A stretch of DNA of 64,000 nucleotides from Arthrobacter caoxuetaonis (GTDB taxonomy: Bacteria > Actinomycetota > Actinomycetes > Actinomycetales > Micrococcaceae): contig NZ_CP099466.1 of NCBI RefSeq assembly GCF_023921125.1, positions 2,542,001 to 2,606,000 of the forward strand. The letters run 5' to 3'. This document shows positions 47,399 to 56,844 of the stretch, in pieces. Both the position numbers and the translations under genes were made by a program. The notes under the pieces are model-generated. The model was not told where the DNA came from and made no database searches. It saw nothing but the letters and a program-made list of their open reading frames with translations. Within the stretch, counting starts at the first letter, position 1; each line of letters begins with the position of its first letter.

Positions 47399-48139
47399 AT
47401 GGTAAAGCAGTCGATATTCGGACGGATCGCCACCCTGGCCAAGGCCAACATCAACGCCCTCCTGGACCAGGCCGAAGACCCCCAGAAGATGCTTGACCAA
47501 ATGGTCCGCGACTACAGCAACAACATTGCCGAGGCCGAAAGCGCCGTCGCCCAGACCATCGGCAACCTGCGGATGCTGCAGGACGACTACAACGAGGACA
47601 TCGAGAACGCGCGGAACTGGGGCAACAAGGCCCTTGCCGCTTCCCGCAAGGCGGATGAGTTCCGCTCTGCCGGCAACACCGCCGACGCCGAGAAGTTCGA
47701 CAACCTGGCAAAGGTCGCCATCCAGCGCCAGATGGCCGCCGAAAACGAAGCACGCGGCGCGCAGCCGACCATCGCCTCGCAGGAGGAGATCGTCGAGCGG
47801 CTCAAGACCGGCCTGACCCAGATGAAGGACAAGCTGCAGCAGCTGCAGTCCAAGCGCAATGAGCTGATTGCCCGCTCCCGGAACGCTGCAGCCCAGAACC
47901 AGATGCACGACGCGATCAAGAGCATCGACGTCATGGATCCCACGTCCGAGGTGGGCCGGTTCGAAGAAAAGATCCGCCGGGAAGAGGCCAAGGTCCGCGG
48001 CGCGAACGAACTTGCCGCCTCAAGCCTGGACGCGCAGTTCGAGTCCTTGGAGGACCTGGGCGAGCAGACTGAGGTCGAAGCGCGCCTGGCAGCCCTGAAG
48101 GCCTCCGCTTCCAACCAGTCCGCGATCGAACAGAACTAA
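47399..48139 (+). CDS. pspA: PspA/IM30 (Vipp1) family protein
   Basis: A 246-residue, almost wholly helical ESCRT-III-like protein. It starts MVKQSIFGRIATLAKANINA (amphipathic membrane-binding helix) followed by DQAEDPQKMLDQMVRDYSNN, the family signature. It should coat and stabilise damaged membrane. The ATG at 47399 has GAAAGG upstream. The TPM protein directly upstream on the same strand is a probable partner. A hairpin terminator follows. Confidence 0.94.
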   Translation: MVKQSIFGRIATLAKANINALLDQAEDPQKMLDQMVRDYSNNIAEAESAVAQTIGNLRMLQDDYNEDIENARNWGNKALAASRKADEFRSAGNTADAEKFDNLAKVAIQRQMAAENEARGAQPTIASQEEIVERLKTGLTQMKDKLQQLQSKRNELIARSRNAAAQNQMHDAIKSIDVMDPTSEVGRFEEKIRREEAKVRGANELAASSLDAQFESLEDLGEQTEVEARLAALKASASNQSAIEQN

Positions 48140-48156
48140 CCAACCGCAGCAGCGCC

Positions 48157-48194
48157 CTGCAGGCCGGTGTCCCTTCCGGGGACCCGGCCTGCAG
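48157..48194 (+). terminator. Terminator after pspA
   Basis: An 11-bp perfect stem (CTGCAGGCCGG / CCGGCCTGCAG), extended by a GTCCC/GGGAC-type inner pairing, begins 18 nt after the pspA stop. Confidence 0.75.
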
Positions 48195-48196
48195 CC

Positions 48197-48247
48197 GTAC
48201 CTGCTGAGGGGACGTATCTGTTGAGGGCACATATCTGTTGAGGGGCG
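48197..48247. repeat. Three imperfect 17-bp tandem repeats
   Basis: Units at 48197-48213, 48214-48230 and 48231-48247 share the core TATCTGTTGAGGG. They fill the space between the pspA terminator and the end of the small membrane-protein gene. Confidence 0.75.
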
Positions 48248-48250
48248 CCG

Positions 48251-48799
48251 TCATTCTTGTGCCGGGTGGTCGCTGGTACGGTTTTCCGCCATACGCCTGC
48301 TTCGCGACGGGAGCACGAGCCACAGCAGGGAAAGCGCAAGGACGGCGGCCGCAGCCGCGATGAGGCCGGCAATGCCGCCTAGGACGATGTCGAAGACCAG
48401 TGCCACGGTCCCGATGAGGATCAGCCCCACCAGCAGGAGTGTCCATCGGAGCAGGAGGTCCGCGTTGCGGACCAGCTGGTACTTGATCCGGTGCTGGAAG
48501 AAGGACCGGTGCATCACGACGGTGGACATCAGCACGGCGGTTACCAGGACTGAGAGGACAACCAGCGCCAGGTAGAGAGCTACCTGGACAGGTGTGAGGG
48601 TGGTGAACCGCTGCTGGAACGGCAGCGTCAGGAGGAACCCGGTAAGGATCTGGATGCCGGTCTGGAGCACGCGCAGTTCCTGGAGCAGGTCGCTCCAGTT
48701 GCGGTCCAGCTTCTGCAGGGCGGTTTCTCCCCGGTCCGGATCGCCTCTGGGCCCGGCACGGTAACTCCCTGCGGGCCTGCCGCGGCGGCGGGCATTCAC
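48251..48799 (-). CDS. DUF6328-like small membrane protein
   Basis: A 182-residue protein with a basic N-terminus, a conserved cytoplasmic segment (NWSDLLQELRVLQTGIQI) and about four membrane segments in two hairpins (about 55-100 and 118-165). It resembles DUF6328/DUF2721-type actinobacterial membrane proteins; function is unknown. The GTG at 48799 is chosen because TACACT lies 6 nt upstream, the leaderless signature. A longer frame from a TTG at 48874 would run into the tRNA terminator and has no supporting signals. Confidence 0.75.
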   Translation of the reverse strand: MNARRRGRPAGSYRAGPRGDPDRGETALQKLDRNWSDLLQELRVLQTGIQILTGFLLTLPFQQRFTTLTPVQVALYLALVVLSVLVTAVLMSTVVMHRSFFQHRIKYQLVRNADLLLRWTLLLVGLILIGTVALVFDIVLGGIAGLIAAAAAVLALSLLWLVLPSRSRRMAENRTSDHPAQE

Positions 48800-48805
48800 C
48801 CCGTG

Positions 48806-48811
48806 AGTGTA
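48806..48811 (-). promoter_or_regulatory. Candidate -10 element (TACACT) of a leaderless transcript
   Basis: TACACT fits TANNNT and ends 6 nt before the chosen GTG of the DUF6328-like gene; it decides the start. Confidence 0.5.
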
Positions 48812-48872
48812 AACGCTGCAGATCCCGATGGACCCGGTCCGCCGAAGATTGGAGGGACGTCTCCGGACAAAC

Positions 48873-48907
48873 AAAAATCCCCATCCGGAACCCGGATGGG
48901 GATTTTT
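48873..48907. terminator. Terminator downstream of the tRNA-fMet gene
   Basis: A perfect 16-bp inverted repeat (AAAAATCCCCATCCGG / complement) with a 3-nt loop. It gives a T5 run in either direction and lies 6 bp past the CCA end of the tRNA. Confidence 0.9.
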
Positions 48908-48912
48908 CTGTG

Positions 48913-48989
48913 TGGTTGCGGGGGCAAGATTTGAACTTGCGACCTCTGGGTTATGAGCCCAGCGAGCTACCGAACTGCTCCACCCCGCG
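48913..48989 (-). tRNA. Initiator tRNA-fMet (CAU)
   Basis: This 77-nt gene folds as a complete cloverleaf with anticodon CAT in GGGCTCATAACCC, T-arm GTTCAAATC and an encoded CCA. The acceptor has the C1xA72 mismatch (5' CGCGGGG, 3' CCCCGCA) and the anticodon stem has GGG/CCC pairs, both hallmarks of bacterial initiator tRNA. It is followed by a strong terminator. Confidence 0.97.
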
Positions 48990-49030
48990 GCGTAGTTTCT
49001 ACTCTACCCGCCGCGGGATGGAGCCGCAAA

Positions 49031-52009
49031 TCACTGGTCGCCGGAGTCTTCCGCCGCACCCTCATCTGCAGCACCGTCGGTGGCACCGGCGTCGCCGGAG
49101 TCCATCCGTTCCTGCGCGGCAATCGCGCGCTGGATGGCCGAGTTCAGCTTGTCCTGCGCGGCACCATAGGCTGCGAAATCGCCGCCGGCAAGTGCCTCCT
49201 GGCCTTCCTGGAGTGCTGCGCCGGCGTCGGACAGTGCAGTCTGCAGTTCGGCCTGGGCAGTGGTGTCGGCCGGGGCCGTACCCGTATCCGGTGTATTCCC
49301 GACGTTCTCCTCGTCGCCGGTGACGGCACCGGAGTCGCCGCCGAAGACCTGGTTCAGGGCTTCGTCCAGGGTGGGAGCGAAGCCCACCTTCTCGCCGAAG
49401 TTGACCAGGACCCGCTGCAGGGTCGGGTAGGAAGAAGCGCCCGAGGACTGCACATAGACCGGCTGGACGTAGAGCATGCCGCCGCCAACCGGCAGGCTGA
49501 GCAGGTTGCCGTTGATGACTTCCGAGGCGCCCTGGCGGAGCAGGTTCAAGGCGTTGGAAACCGTGGGGTCGGAGTTGAAGCGGTTCTGCGCCTGGCCCGG
49601 ACCCGGCACCGCGGTATCGGTCGGCAGTTCGAGCAAACGCAGCGTTCCATAGGTGTCCGCCTTTTCACCGGCTTTTCCGGTACCCGCATCAGCGTCAGCC
49701 GACAGGAAGCCGTACAGCACGTTGCGCGCTTCCTGGTTCTGGTCAACGAACGGAATAAACGGCGTCGTCAGCGAGAACGTCGGGCTCTCCTGCCCGGGCA
49801 TCTGCAGTGAGAGGTAGTACGGCGGCTGCTTGACGTCGGAGTTGGTCCGGGTCGGGTCGGAGGGAACCGACCAGGCATCGTCGTTCTGGTAGAAGGACTG
49901 GGCGTCGGTGACGTGGTAACGCCCAAGCAGCTCACGCTGGACCTTGAACTGATCCTCCGGGTAGCGCACGTGTGCCATGAGGTCGGCAGACATGTCGCTG
50001 TAGGGCTTGAGGGTGGACGGGAAAACGTCCTGCCAGGCCTGCAGCAGCGGGTCCTCATCATCCCAGGCGTACAGGGTGACGGAACCGTCGTAGGCATCCA
50101 CTGTGGCCTTGACGGCGTTGCGGATGTAGTTGACCTTGTCTGCGGGAAGCGCAGCGGAGGCACCGCCGGTCAGCGAATCGGTTGTCGCGTCCGCCAGTTC
50201 CTGCTGGGTGGAGTAAGGGAAGAAACGGCTGGTCGTGTAGCCGTCCACAATCCACTTCACGCGTCCGTCGACGACGGCCGGGTAGGCGTTGCCGTCGACG
50301 GTCAGGTACGGGGCGACCTTCTCGACGCGTTCGCGGGGATCGCGGTCATAGAGGATCTGGGATTCTTCGTTGACGAAGTCCGAGAGCAGCAGTTCCGTGG
50401 ACTGGAATTTGATGGCGTAAACCAGCTGGTTGAAGATGTTGCCGACACTCGGACCGCCTTCGCCGCGGAAAGTGGTCTGGGTATCGTCTTCGGCGTTGCC
50501 GGTCTGCGGACGGTCGATTTCCACCGGGGCGGCGTCTTCCGGAGCGCCGACCACCGAGTAGTCCGGGGAGGACTCGCCGAAGTAGACGCGCGGTTCGTAG
50601 TCGCCCAGGACACCGGTCGAGGGGATGCCCGATTCCATGAAGCTCGGCTTGCCGTCCGGCTGGACGGTCGAACCGCGGGCAGCGACCACGCCGTAGCCGT
50701 GGGTATAGAGGACGTGCTCGTTAACCCAGCCGTCCGGGACGCCGTTGATGTTGAGTTCACGCACGGCGATAACCGTGTCCTGGATGTCGCCCTCCACGTC
50801 GTAGCGGTCGACGTTCAGGGTTTCGGGGAACTGGTAGTACTGGCGGAACTGCTGGAGCTGCCCAAAGGCGTCGGAAACGACGTTGGGGTCCAGGAGACGG
50901 ATGTTTGCCGTGGTTCCGGCGTCCTCGGCGAGGGCGCCGGCGCTGGCGTCAACCGTGGCGTCGTACGGAATGACCTCCGTGTCGGAGAGCCCGTAGGCCT
51001 CGCGGGTGAGGTCGATGTTGCGCTGGATGTATTCGCTTTCAAGGGTCTGTTCCGAGGGAATGACCTGGTAGCGCTGGACGATCCACGGGTAGACGCCTCC
51101 GGCCACGATCGCGGTGATGACCAGCATTGCCGTGCCGATGATCGGCAGGCGCCAGCGGCCAATGACCGCCGACACAATGAACAGCAGGGCGACGATGATC
51201 GAGGCCACGGCCAGGATTGCCTTGGTGGGAATCACCGCGTGGACATCCGTGTACAGCGCGCCGGTCCAGGCCCCGGAGGTGCTCTGAAGCGTGTTGTACC
51301 GGTCAAGCCAGAAGTTTGCGGCCTGCAGCAGCAGGAACGACGCCGCGATGACGGCAATGTGGATACGTGCCGGGCGGCTGACGAACACGCCCTTCTCCTC
51401 CAGGCGGATTCCGCCGTAGAGGTAATGCGTCAGCAGGCCGGCGATGCCGCTGATGACGACGACGGAGATCAGGAAGCCGACAATGAACCCGAGGAACGGC
51501 AGCGTATTGAGATAGAAGCTGTAGTCCATGTTGAACTCGGGGTCCGTCCGGCCGAAGTCATGACGGTTCAGGAACAGCAGGGCCTGCTGCCACATCGACA
51601 TGGCCGCGGTTCCGGCGAAGCCGCCAACCACGATCGGAATGCCGATCATGAGGAGCTTGCGAACCGGCTCGAGCTGCGCCTGGTATCGGTTCAGGTTGTC
51701 CTGCAGGGAGCTGTCCGGCGCATAGATGGGCCGGGACGAGTAGGCAGCGCGGATGCTGAAGAAAACACACGCGGCCATCACCAGGAAAGCGGCGGCAAAC
51801 AGGGCGATCCGGGTCAGGTTTTCCTTGAAGAAGACTTCGAGGAACCCGAGCTGGTTGTACCAGAGCACGTCCGCGTACACCTGGGAGAAGTACACAAACC
51901 CGATCACCAGGACAGCCACGACAATCAGGGTGGCAATCAGCGGGCTGCGCCGCCGGTGGGGTGTGCTGGGGCTCGGTCGGGAGAATGGGCCATTTGGTCC
52001 GGAAGTCAC
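49031..52009 (-). CDS. UPF0182 family large membrane protein
   Basis: A 992-residue protein with about seven membrane segments in the first 310 residues, then a large extracytoplasmic region (about 320-900) rich in aromatic and acidic residues ([15 protein letters not shown] near the start; [18 protein letters not shown]). An Ala/Asp/Gly-rich tail ends in many acidic residues. UPF0182 proteins are conserved in actinobacteria and of unknown function. The start is GTG with GAGGAAAC upstream. It is transcribed toward the tRNA gene. Confidence 0.92.
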   Translation of the reverse strand: MTSGPNGPFSRPSPSTPHRRRSPLIATLIVVAVLVIGFVYFSQVYADVLWYNQLGFLEVFFKENLTRIALFAAAFLVMAACVFFSIRAAYSSRPIYAPDSSLQDNLNRYQAQLEPVRKLLMIGIPIVVGGFAGTAAMSMWQQALLFLNRHDFGRTDPEFNMDYSFYLNTLPFLGFIVGFLISVVVISGIAGLLTHYLYGGIRLEEKGVFVSRPARIHIAVIAASFLLLQAANFWLDRYNTLQSTSGAWTGALYTDVHAVIPTKAILAVASIIVALLFIVSAVIGRWRLPIIGTAMLVITAIVAGGVYPWIVQRYQVIPSEQTLESEYIQRNIDLTREAYGLSDTEVIPYDATVDASAGALAEDAGTTANIRLLDPNVVSDAFGQLQQFRQYYQFPETLNVDRYDVEGDIQDTVIAVRELNINGVPDGWVNEHVLYTHGYGVVAARGSTVQPDGKPSFMESGIPSTGVLGDYEPRVYFGESSPDYSVVGAPEDAAPVEIDRPQTGNAEDDTQTTFRGEGGPSVGNIFNQLVYAIKFQSTELLLSDFVNEESQILYDRDPRERVEKVAPYLTVDGNAYPAVVDGRVKWIVDGYTTSRFFPYSTQQELADATTDSLTGGASAALPADKVNYIRNAVKATVDAYDGSVTLYAWDDEDPLLQAWQDVFPSTLKPYSDMSADLMAHVRYPEDQFKVQRELLGRYHVTDAQSFYQNDDAWSVPSDPTRTNSDVKQPPYYLSLQMPGQESPTFSLTTPFIPFVDQNQEARNVLYGFLSADADAGTGKAGEKADTYGTLRLLELPTDTAVPGPGQAQNRFNSDPTVSNALNLLRQGASEVINGNLLSLPVGGGMLYVQPVYVQSSGASSYPTLQRVLVNFGEKVGFAPTLDEALNQVFGGDSGAVTGDEENVGNTPDTGTAPADTTAQAELQTALSDAGAALQEGQEALAGGDFAAYGAAQDKLNSAIQRAIAAQERMDSGDAGATDGAADEGAAEDSGDQ

Positions 52010-52254
52010 AGTTTCCTCATCATTCGGGGCGTCGGCTCACGGCACCTGGCAGCAGCTCGGTGCGGAGGGACTTCCGGTGCCTCCTTGGCGAAGCAACCCG
52101 ACCCCTCTGTCCGACGGCCTGCCCAACATTGCCGTGATTCCTTATTCTGCCTTGTTTCGCCCGCGATCGGCCACTTCTCAGGCCATCACAGCGGAACCTT
52201 ATTAGGATCGTGATTCCCGCGGCTTGCGCCGTGTCCGCGGAGCCCCTCCCGGGA
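52010..52254. other. Intergenic region before the UPF0182 gene
   Basis: About 245 bp lie between the UPF0182 start and the end of the PDZ/Lon-like gene. It contains only unsupported short frames; no RNA gene or strong hairpin was recognised. Confidence 0.5.
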
Positions 52255-53448
52255 TTAGTCTGTGCAGGAGCCCAAATTATCGGTACTGCCACCGCCGGCC
52301 AGCACTTCCACGGCGTCCAGCGCTTCCTCAAGTGTCGAGACACTGACGACGTCGAGGCCCTCGGGAATGTTGCCGGCCACTTCCCCGCAGTTGGCGTCCG
52401 GGGCGAGGAAAAACTCTGCGCCGCTGTCGGCGGCTCCCGCCATCTTCTGCTCTATGCCGCCGATCGGACCGACCTTTCCTGCGGCGTCGATGGTTCCGGT
52501 ACCGGCGAAATGCCTTCCCCCGGTCAGCTCGCCCGGTGTCAGCTTGTCGATAATCCCCAGGGCGAACATCATTCCTGCCGAGGCTCCGCCAACATTTTCC
52601 AGGGCAATGGCGACGTCGAACGGGAAGGTGAAGTCGATGCTGAGGTAGGCGCCCATCTGGTAGGCACCGGTGTCCGAGAGCTCAGGAGTGATGCTCACTT
52701 CCTTCTCCTCCCCGCCCCGCCGAAGCGTCAGGACCGCGGGAGATCCCTGCGTCTCGTTAAGCCCCTGGCGCAGGGACTCAACATCGGTGACGGGCTGGCC
52801 GTCAACCGCCAGCAGGATGTCTCCGGTTTCAAGTTCCCCCTCGGCAGGAGCGCCTTCCATGATCCCTGCGACCGAGATTTCCTGCGTGAAGTCAATGTCC
52901 AGCTCGGCGAGCGCGGCCGCCACGGCAGACTCCTGGGATGAAGCCATCGCGGCGGTGTTTTCCTCTTCGATCTCGCCGCTGGTGGTACCGGGAGGGTAGA
53001 CAAAGTCCATCGGCAGCACGGCATCATCCGGACTGAGCCAGGCGGCCAGCACCTCGGCCATGCTGACACTGCCGTTTGGCCCGCCCGAGACGTAGACGGT
53101 GGTCAGGTCCAGTTCGCCGCTGGTGGAGTAGGTCTGCTCCCCCTCTATGGTGATGAGCGGGCCGGAGGAGATTTCACCGATCGTGTTGAACGTGGGCCCC
53201 GGGGACTCCAGCACGTACGGCGCCGGAAGCAGGAGTCCGGCAGCGCCGAGAACCAGCGCAGCACCGCCGGCAACGAACATGGCCCGACGGCGCGGAGGGC
53301 GCTGTCTGGACGGCTTTTCACCGCCGGGAACCGGATCCGGCGCGCCGGCGCGCTGTGCAGGTTCGGAACCGGACCCTGAGGGTTGGTCTTTCTTCGGGGA
53401 GCGCAATCGGCTTTCCTTTCGTGCGCCGGCGGTGGGTGCGGGATACAT
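52255..53448 (-). CDS. YlbL-type PDZ and Lon-like (S16) membrane protease
   Basis: A 397-residue protein with a basic cytoplasmic N-terminus (about 1-55), one membrane anchor (about 56-78), an extracytoplasmic region, a PDZ domain (about 190-265, LETGDILLAVDGQPV) and a C-terminal S16 Lon-type domain. The Ser-Lys dyad is visible: Ser in GGASAGMMFALG (about 289) and Lys in GGIEQKMAGA (about 334). It is related to B. subtilis YlbL. No ATPase domain is present, so it acts as an ATP-independent envelope protease. AAAGGAG precedes the ATG. Confidence 0.92.
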   Translation of the reverse strand: MYPAPTAGARKESRLRSPKKDQPSGSGSEPAQRAGAPDPVPGGEKPSRQRPPRRRAMFVAGGAALVLGAAGLLLPAPYVLESPGPTFNTIGEISSGPLITIEGEQTYSTSGELDLTTVYVSGGPNGSVSMAEVLAAWLSPDDAVLPMDFVYPPGTTSGEIEEENTAAMASSQESAVAAALAELDIDFTQEISVAGIMEGAPAEGELETGDILLAVDGQPVTDVESLRQGLNETQGSPAVLTLRRGGEEKEVSITPELSDTGAYQMGAYLSIDFTFPFDVAIALENVGGASAGMMFALGIIDKLTPGELTGGRHFAGTGTIDAAGKVGPIGGIEQKMAGAADSGAEFFLAPDANCGEVAGNIPEGLDVVSVSTLEEALDAVEVLAGGGSTDNLGSCTD

Positions 53449-53592
53449 TCTCCCACGTGCTCCTTTGCCAACAGCGAACGAATCCCCGAATGCGGGACAG
53501 GTCCCGGCCCATGCCGGTAACGTGGGAACACAGGCAACCGGTGATCCACCTGGGGCCGACGCATTAGAACTTCCACAGGACCGGTGGTATCG

Positions 53593-55050
53593 ATGAGCTC
53601 AAACCCCTCCGATCACGGGGATTCCCCCCAGGACCCGTTGTCCGAGATGCTCGCGCGCCTCTTCGGCGGCGGACAGGCCGGCGGCCTCGATCCCCAGGAG
53701 CTGGCGAAGGCAGCCGGACTCCCCTCGGACCCAAATGCCATGGCCATGATCTTCCAGCAGGTCCAGGCCATGTTCAGTGCCCCGGCCGACGGTCCCGTCA
53801 ATTGGCAGCTGGCCAAGGACAATGCGCGCCGCGTGGCTGCCACCGGCGCTGACCCCTCCGTCACCCCCCAGCAGCAGCGGGAAGTCGACGAGGCACTGCA
53901 TGTCGCCCAGATGTGGCTCGATCCAGCGACGGACTTCCCCTCTGCCAGTGCGCTGGGCAAGGCCTGGTCCCGTGCAGAGTGGGTGGAAGCGACGATGGAC
54001 TCGTGGCGCCGCCTCACCGAACCTGTGGCCGTCAGCATTTCGCAGGCGCTCTCGAACGCCATTGCCACCCAGATGCCCGAAGAGATGAAATCCATGATGG
54101 GCGGGGCCTCCTCCATGCTCGCCAACATGGGCGGTGCCATGTTCGGCATCCAGCTGGGACAGGCTGTGGGCGCCCTCTCCAAGGAGGTCGTGAGCTCCAC
54201 CGACGTCGGGCTGCCCCTGGCCGGCGGCACCATGGCCCTGCTTCCGGCCAACGTGGCGGGCTTCGGCGAAGGACTCGACGTTCCCGAGACCGAGGTCCGG
54301 CTCTACCTCGCCGTCCGCGAGGCCGCACACGCCCGTCTTTTTGCGCACGCGCCGTGGCTTGCCGGACACCTGTTTGGGATCATCGAAAGCTATGCCCGCG
54401 GTATCCACATCGACATGTCCAAGATCGAAGAAGTCGCCCGCGACATTGACCCGTCCAACCCGGAGTCCATCCAGGAGGCTCTGGCAGGAGGCGTGTTCCA
54501 GCCCGAGCGCACGCCCGCACAGGCCGCAGCCCTTGAACGGCTGGAGACCGCCCTGGCACTGGTGGAAGGCTGGGTTGATGAAGTCACTGCTGCCGCGACG
54601 GCGAACCTCCCCTCTGCCGCTGCCCTGCGGGAAATGATCCGCCGCCGGCGCGCCAGCGGCGGCCCCGCCGAGCACACGTTCGCTTCGCTCGTTGGACTCG
54701 AACTGCGGCCCCGCCGGCTGCGGGACGCCTCCGTGCTGTGGGCACAGCTGCGCGAAGAGCGGGGCGTGGACGGCCGCGACGCCATCTGGCAGCACCCGGA
54801 CCTCATGCCGACGTCCAAGGACCTGGATGATCCGGAGGGCTTCAGCAAGCGCCGCGAGCTGCTGGATGCCTCGGATTCCGATGTCGACGCTGCGCTCAGG
54901 CGGCTGCTCGAGGGCGGCTTCGACAAGGAAACGCCGGAAACGGATGCGGATTCCCACGACGCGGGCGCAACGACGGACGCAGCGGAAAACTCCGAAGGCG
55001 AAGATACCCCGAACCGGGACGAAGACAACGACGGGCCGGAAAAGCAGTAA
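53593..55050 (+). CDS. DUF2342 zinc-dependent metalloprotease-like protein
   Basis: A 485-residue protein of the actinobacterial DUF2342 family (annotated as zinc-dependent protease or F420-biosynthesis-associated). The characteristic core is RLYLAVREAAHARLFAHAPW (about 240), followed by ESYARGIHID. The N-terminus has a Gly/Pro-rich segment and a NWQLAKDNARRVA helix; the C-terminus is an acidic Asp/Glu-rich tail. No substrate is known. The ATG at 53593 has GGTGG 5 nt upstream; a GTG three codons earlier is an alternative. It is divergent from the YlbL-type gene. Confidence 0.85.
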   Translation: MSSNPSDHGDSPQDPLSEMLARLFGGGQAGGLDPQELAKAAGLPSDPNAMAMIFQQVQAMFSAPADGPVNWQLAKDNARRVAATGADPSVTPQQQREVDEALHVAQMWLDPATDFPSASALGKAWSRAEWVEATMDSWRRLTEPVAVSISQALSNAIATQMPEEMKSMMGGASSMLANMGGAMFGIQLGQAVGALSKEVVSSTDVGLPLAGGTMALLPANVAGFGEGLDVPETEVRLYLAVREAAHARLFAHAPWLAGHLFGIIESYARGIHIDMSKIEEVARDIDPSNPESIQEALAGGVFQPERTPAQAAALERLETALALVEGWVDEVTAAATANLPSAAALREMIRRRRASGGPAEHTFASLVGLELRPRRLRDASVLWAQLREERGVDGRDAIWQHPDLMPTSKDLDDPEGFSKRRELLDASDSDVDAALRRLLEGGFDKETPETDADSHDAGATTDAAENSEGEDTPNRDEDNDGPEKQ

Positions 55051-55088
55051 GCGGGCCAGGTGCCGGCCCGGCAGACCGCGCCGGCACC

Positions 55089-55661
55089 TTAGTCCTCTGC
55101 CATCTCTCCTTTAAGTCCGCGCGCAGCGGCGAAGGCTGCACCGGAGAGGTACGCCTTGGCGGTCTCAGTCTGCGGATAGGACTCCAGCAGCCGCCAGAAC
55201 TTGGGGCTGTGTGATCCCTCAATCAGGTGGGCCAGTTCGTGCAGCAGCACATAGTCCACTACCCATGACGGCATGCCGATGAGCGTCTTCGAGAGCCGGA
55301 TGGTGCCGCGTGCCGGCGTCGCCGATCCCCAGCGGGAGTTCTGGTTGCTGACCCAACGGACCGAGGATGGCCTGGCAGCTCCCCCTAAATAGCGTGCGGA
55401 GAGATCCATGGCACGCTGTTCCAGTTCGGAATCCGCCTTCGCGGGATCCGGCGCCGGCACGGCCGCAGCCCTGGTCTCCAGGCGGTCAACCATGCGCTGG
55501 ACCCACTCAGCTTCCTGATGACGGGTGAAATGCGCCGGAATGGACACCACGGCTACCCCGTCGCGGAACACCGCGTTGACCGTCCGTTTGCGCCGTGCTG
55601 AACGGCGGACTTCAATGGGCATCCCGCCGCGGGTCGTGGCAGGAACGGACACAGAAGGCAT
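55089..55661 (-). CDS. YgjP-type M48-like metallopeptidase
   Basis: A 190-residue protein with the zinc motif HELAHLIEGSHSPKFW near residue 137, where the two His and Glu of HExxH plus a downstream His are visible. The preceding SRWGSATPARGTIRLSK is typical of the YgjP/WLM family. These proteins often neighbour restriction or housekeeping genes and have unknown substrates. No Shine-Dalgarno is seen; TAAAGT lies 6 nt before the ATG. Confidence 0.9.
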   Translation of the reverse strand: MPSVSVPATTRGGMPIEVRRSARRKRTVNAVFRDGVAVVSIPAHFTRHQEAEWVQRMVDRLETRAAAVPAPDPAKADSELEQRAMDLSARYLGGAARPSSVRWVSNQNSRWGSATPARGTIRLSKTLIGMPSWVVDYVLLHELAHLIEGSHSPKFWRLLESYPQTETAKAYLSGAAFAAARGLKGEMAED

Positions 55662-55667
55662 GGGTCC

Positions 55668-55673
55668 ACTTTA
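55668..55673 (-). promoter_or_regulatory. Candidate -10 element (TAAAGT) of a leaderless transcript
   Basis: TAAAGT fits TANNNT and ends 6 nt before the YgjP-type ATG. Confidence 0.5.
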
Positions 55674-55782
55674 GGCCGCACATCCGGGGTTCGGAAAAGC
55701 TGTGGAAAACCCGCAAAGGGTGTGTTACGCATGCCAGCATGGGTGTCCGACTATCCCACCGCCGTCGTCCAGGAGGACCAGC

Positions 55783-56844
55783 ATGCGGATCAACCCGGGC
55801 ATCCATGTCCTGGACCTTGGTGCCGACCGGCGCCAGTTTGGCTTCGGTGCCGGAGCGCTGCTCCTGGCCGGCCTGACAGAGGCGGATCTGTCCTTTATCC
55901 GGAACCTCAGGGCCGGGGTTCCGGATGGCGCGGAGCCGGCTGCGGCCGCTGCGGCGGGCATCGGTGCGGACCGGCAGTCCCAGCTGCTCTCGGCGCTGGC
56001 CCCAGTGCTTCTGCCCTGCGCGGGGAACGGGCATGCCCTTCCGCCGCTGCGCGGGGAAAGGCTGCGTCCGGACGTCCAGAGACTGTCTGCTGTTTACGGA
56101 CGGGACGCTGCGGAAGCGGTTTCCCGGAGGTCCGCGGCCGCAGTGGAAATCCAGGGCCTGGGCCGGTGCGGCGCCCTCGTGGCACGCACGCTCACCGCTG
56201 CCGGTGTCGGGACCCTGCTGCTCGGTGATCCGGGGGCAGTCTCTGCGTCCGATGTCGGCCCTGCCTACGCCCTGACGGACATCGGGATGCAGCGTTTCCG
56301 GGCCGTTAAACGGCATCTTTACCGGATCGATCCCACGGTCCGGGTGCTGCATGTCCCGGGAGGCGCACCGGGTGGAGCTGCCGCCGCGGTCGACCTGGCC
56401 CTGTTTGTCCATGAGCAGCCGGATTCCCGGCACACCGCCGCAGCCGGCGACCGCGGGCATCCCCATCTGGCAGTCACCGTCCAGCAGTACGGCTACTCGG
56501 TCGGACCGTTGGTGGTGCCCGGAGCGACACCGTGCCTCGGCTGCCTGGACCGGCACCGCGGTGACGCCGATCCCGGCTGGTACGCTTCCTCGGCCGCACT
56601 GGAAAGCAGCGGGAACGGAGGTCCCGGTGCCGGTGGGCCCGGCGGCGAGGAAGTGAGCGCGGCGGGCCTGGCTGCCGGAATCGCAGCCAACCAGGTGCTT
56701 TCGTTTATTGATGGGGTGGCCCAGCCGGTGACCTGGTCGGCCGTCCTGCAGCTTCGGACCGCAGACGGGCACATCGGTCTGGAACCGCTGCAGTTCCATC
56801 CCGGCTGCGGGTGCCGGCTGCAGTCCGGGCGAAGCGCGGCCTAA
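55783..56844 (+). CDS. Stand-alone ThiF/MoeB-like protein
   Basis: A 353-residue protein. Residues about 1-100 form an N-terminal domain (RINPGIHVLDLGADRRQFGF) reminiscent of the leader-binding domain of azole-type cyclodehydratases. Residues about 118-345 form a ThiF/E1-like Rossmann fold with GLGRCGALVARTL, LLGDPGAV and zinc-type cysteines in CLGCLDRH and GCGC. The arginine finger of active E1-like enzymes (NLNRQ) is not conserved; GPAY occupies that place. AGGAGG precedes the ATG. No ubiquitin-like or RiPP precursor gene is adjacent. Its stop overlaps that of uvrD2 (CTAA). Confidence 0.8.
   Translation: MRINPGIHVLDLGADRRQFGFGAGALLLAGLTEADLSFIRNLRAGVPDGAEPAAAAAAGIGADRQSQLLSALAPVLLPCAGNGHALPPLRGERLRPDVQRLSAVYGRDAAEAVSRRSAAAVEIQGLGRCGALVARTLTAAGVGTLLLGDPGAVSASDVGPAYALTDIGMQRFRAVKRHLYRIDPTVRVLHVPGGAPGGAAAAVDLALFVHEQPDSRHTAAAGDRGHPHLAVTVQQYGYSVGPLVVPGATPCLGCLDRHRGDADPGWYASSAALESSGNGGPGAGGPGGEEVSAAGLAAGIAANQVLSFIDGVAQPVTWSAVLQLRTADGHIGLEPLQFHPGCGCRLQSGRSAA

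Noticed and set aside
49913..52213. 766-codon open frame antisense to the UPF0182 gene
   Set aside because: Shadow of codon bias on the opposite strand; no family resemblance and no start signals.
52020..52343. 107-codon minus-strand frame between the UPF0182 and PDZ/Lon-like genes
   Set aside because: Arg/Pro-rich translation without family resemblance, overlapping the end of a well-supported gene.
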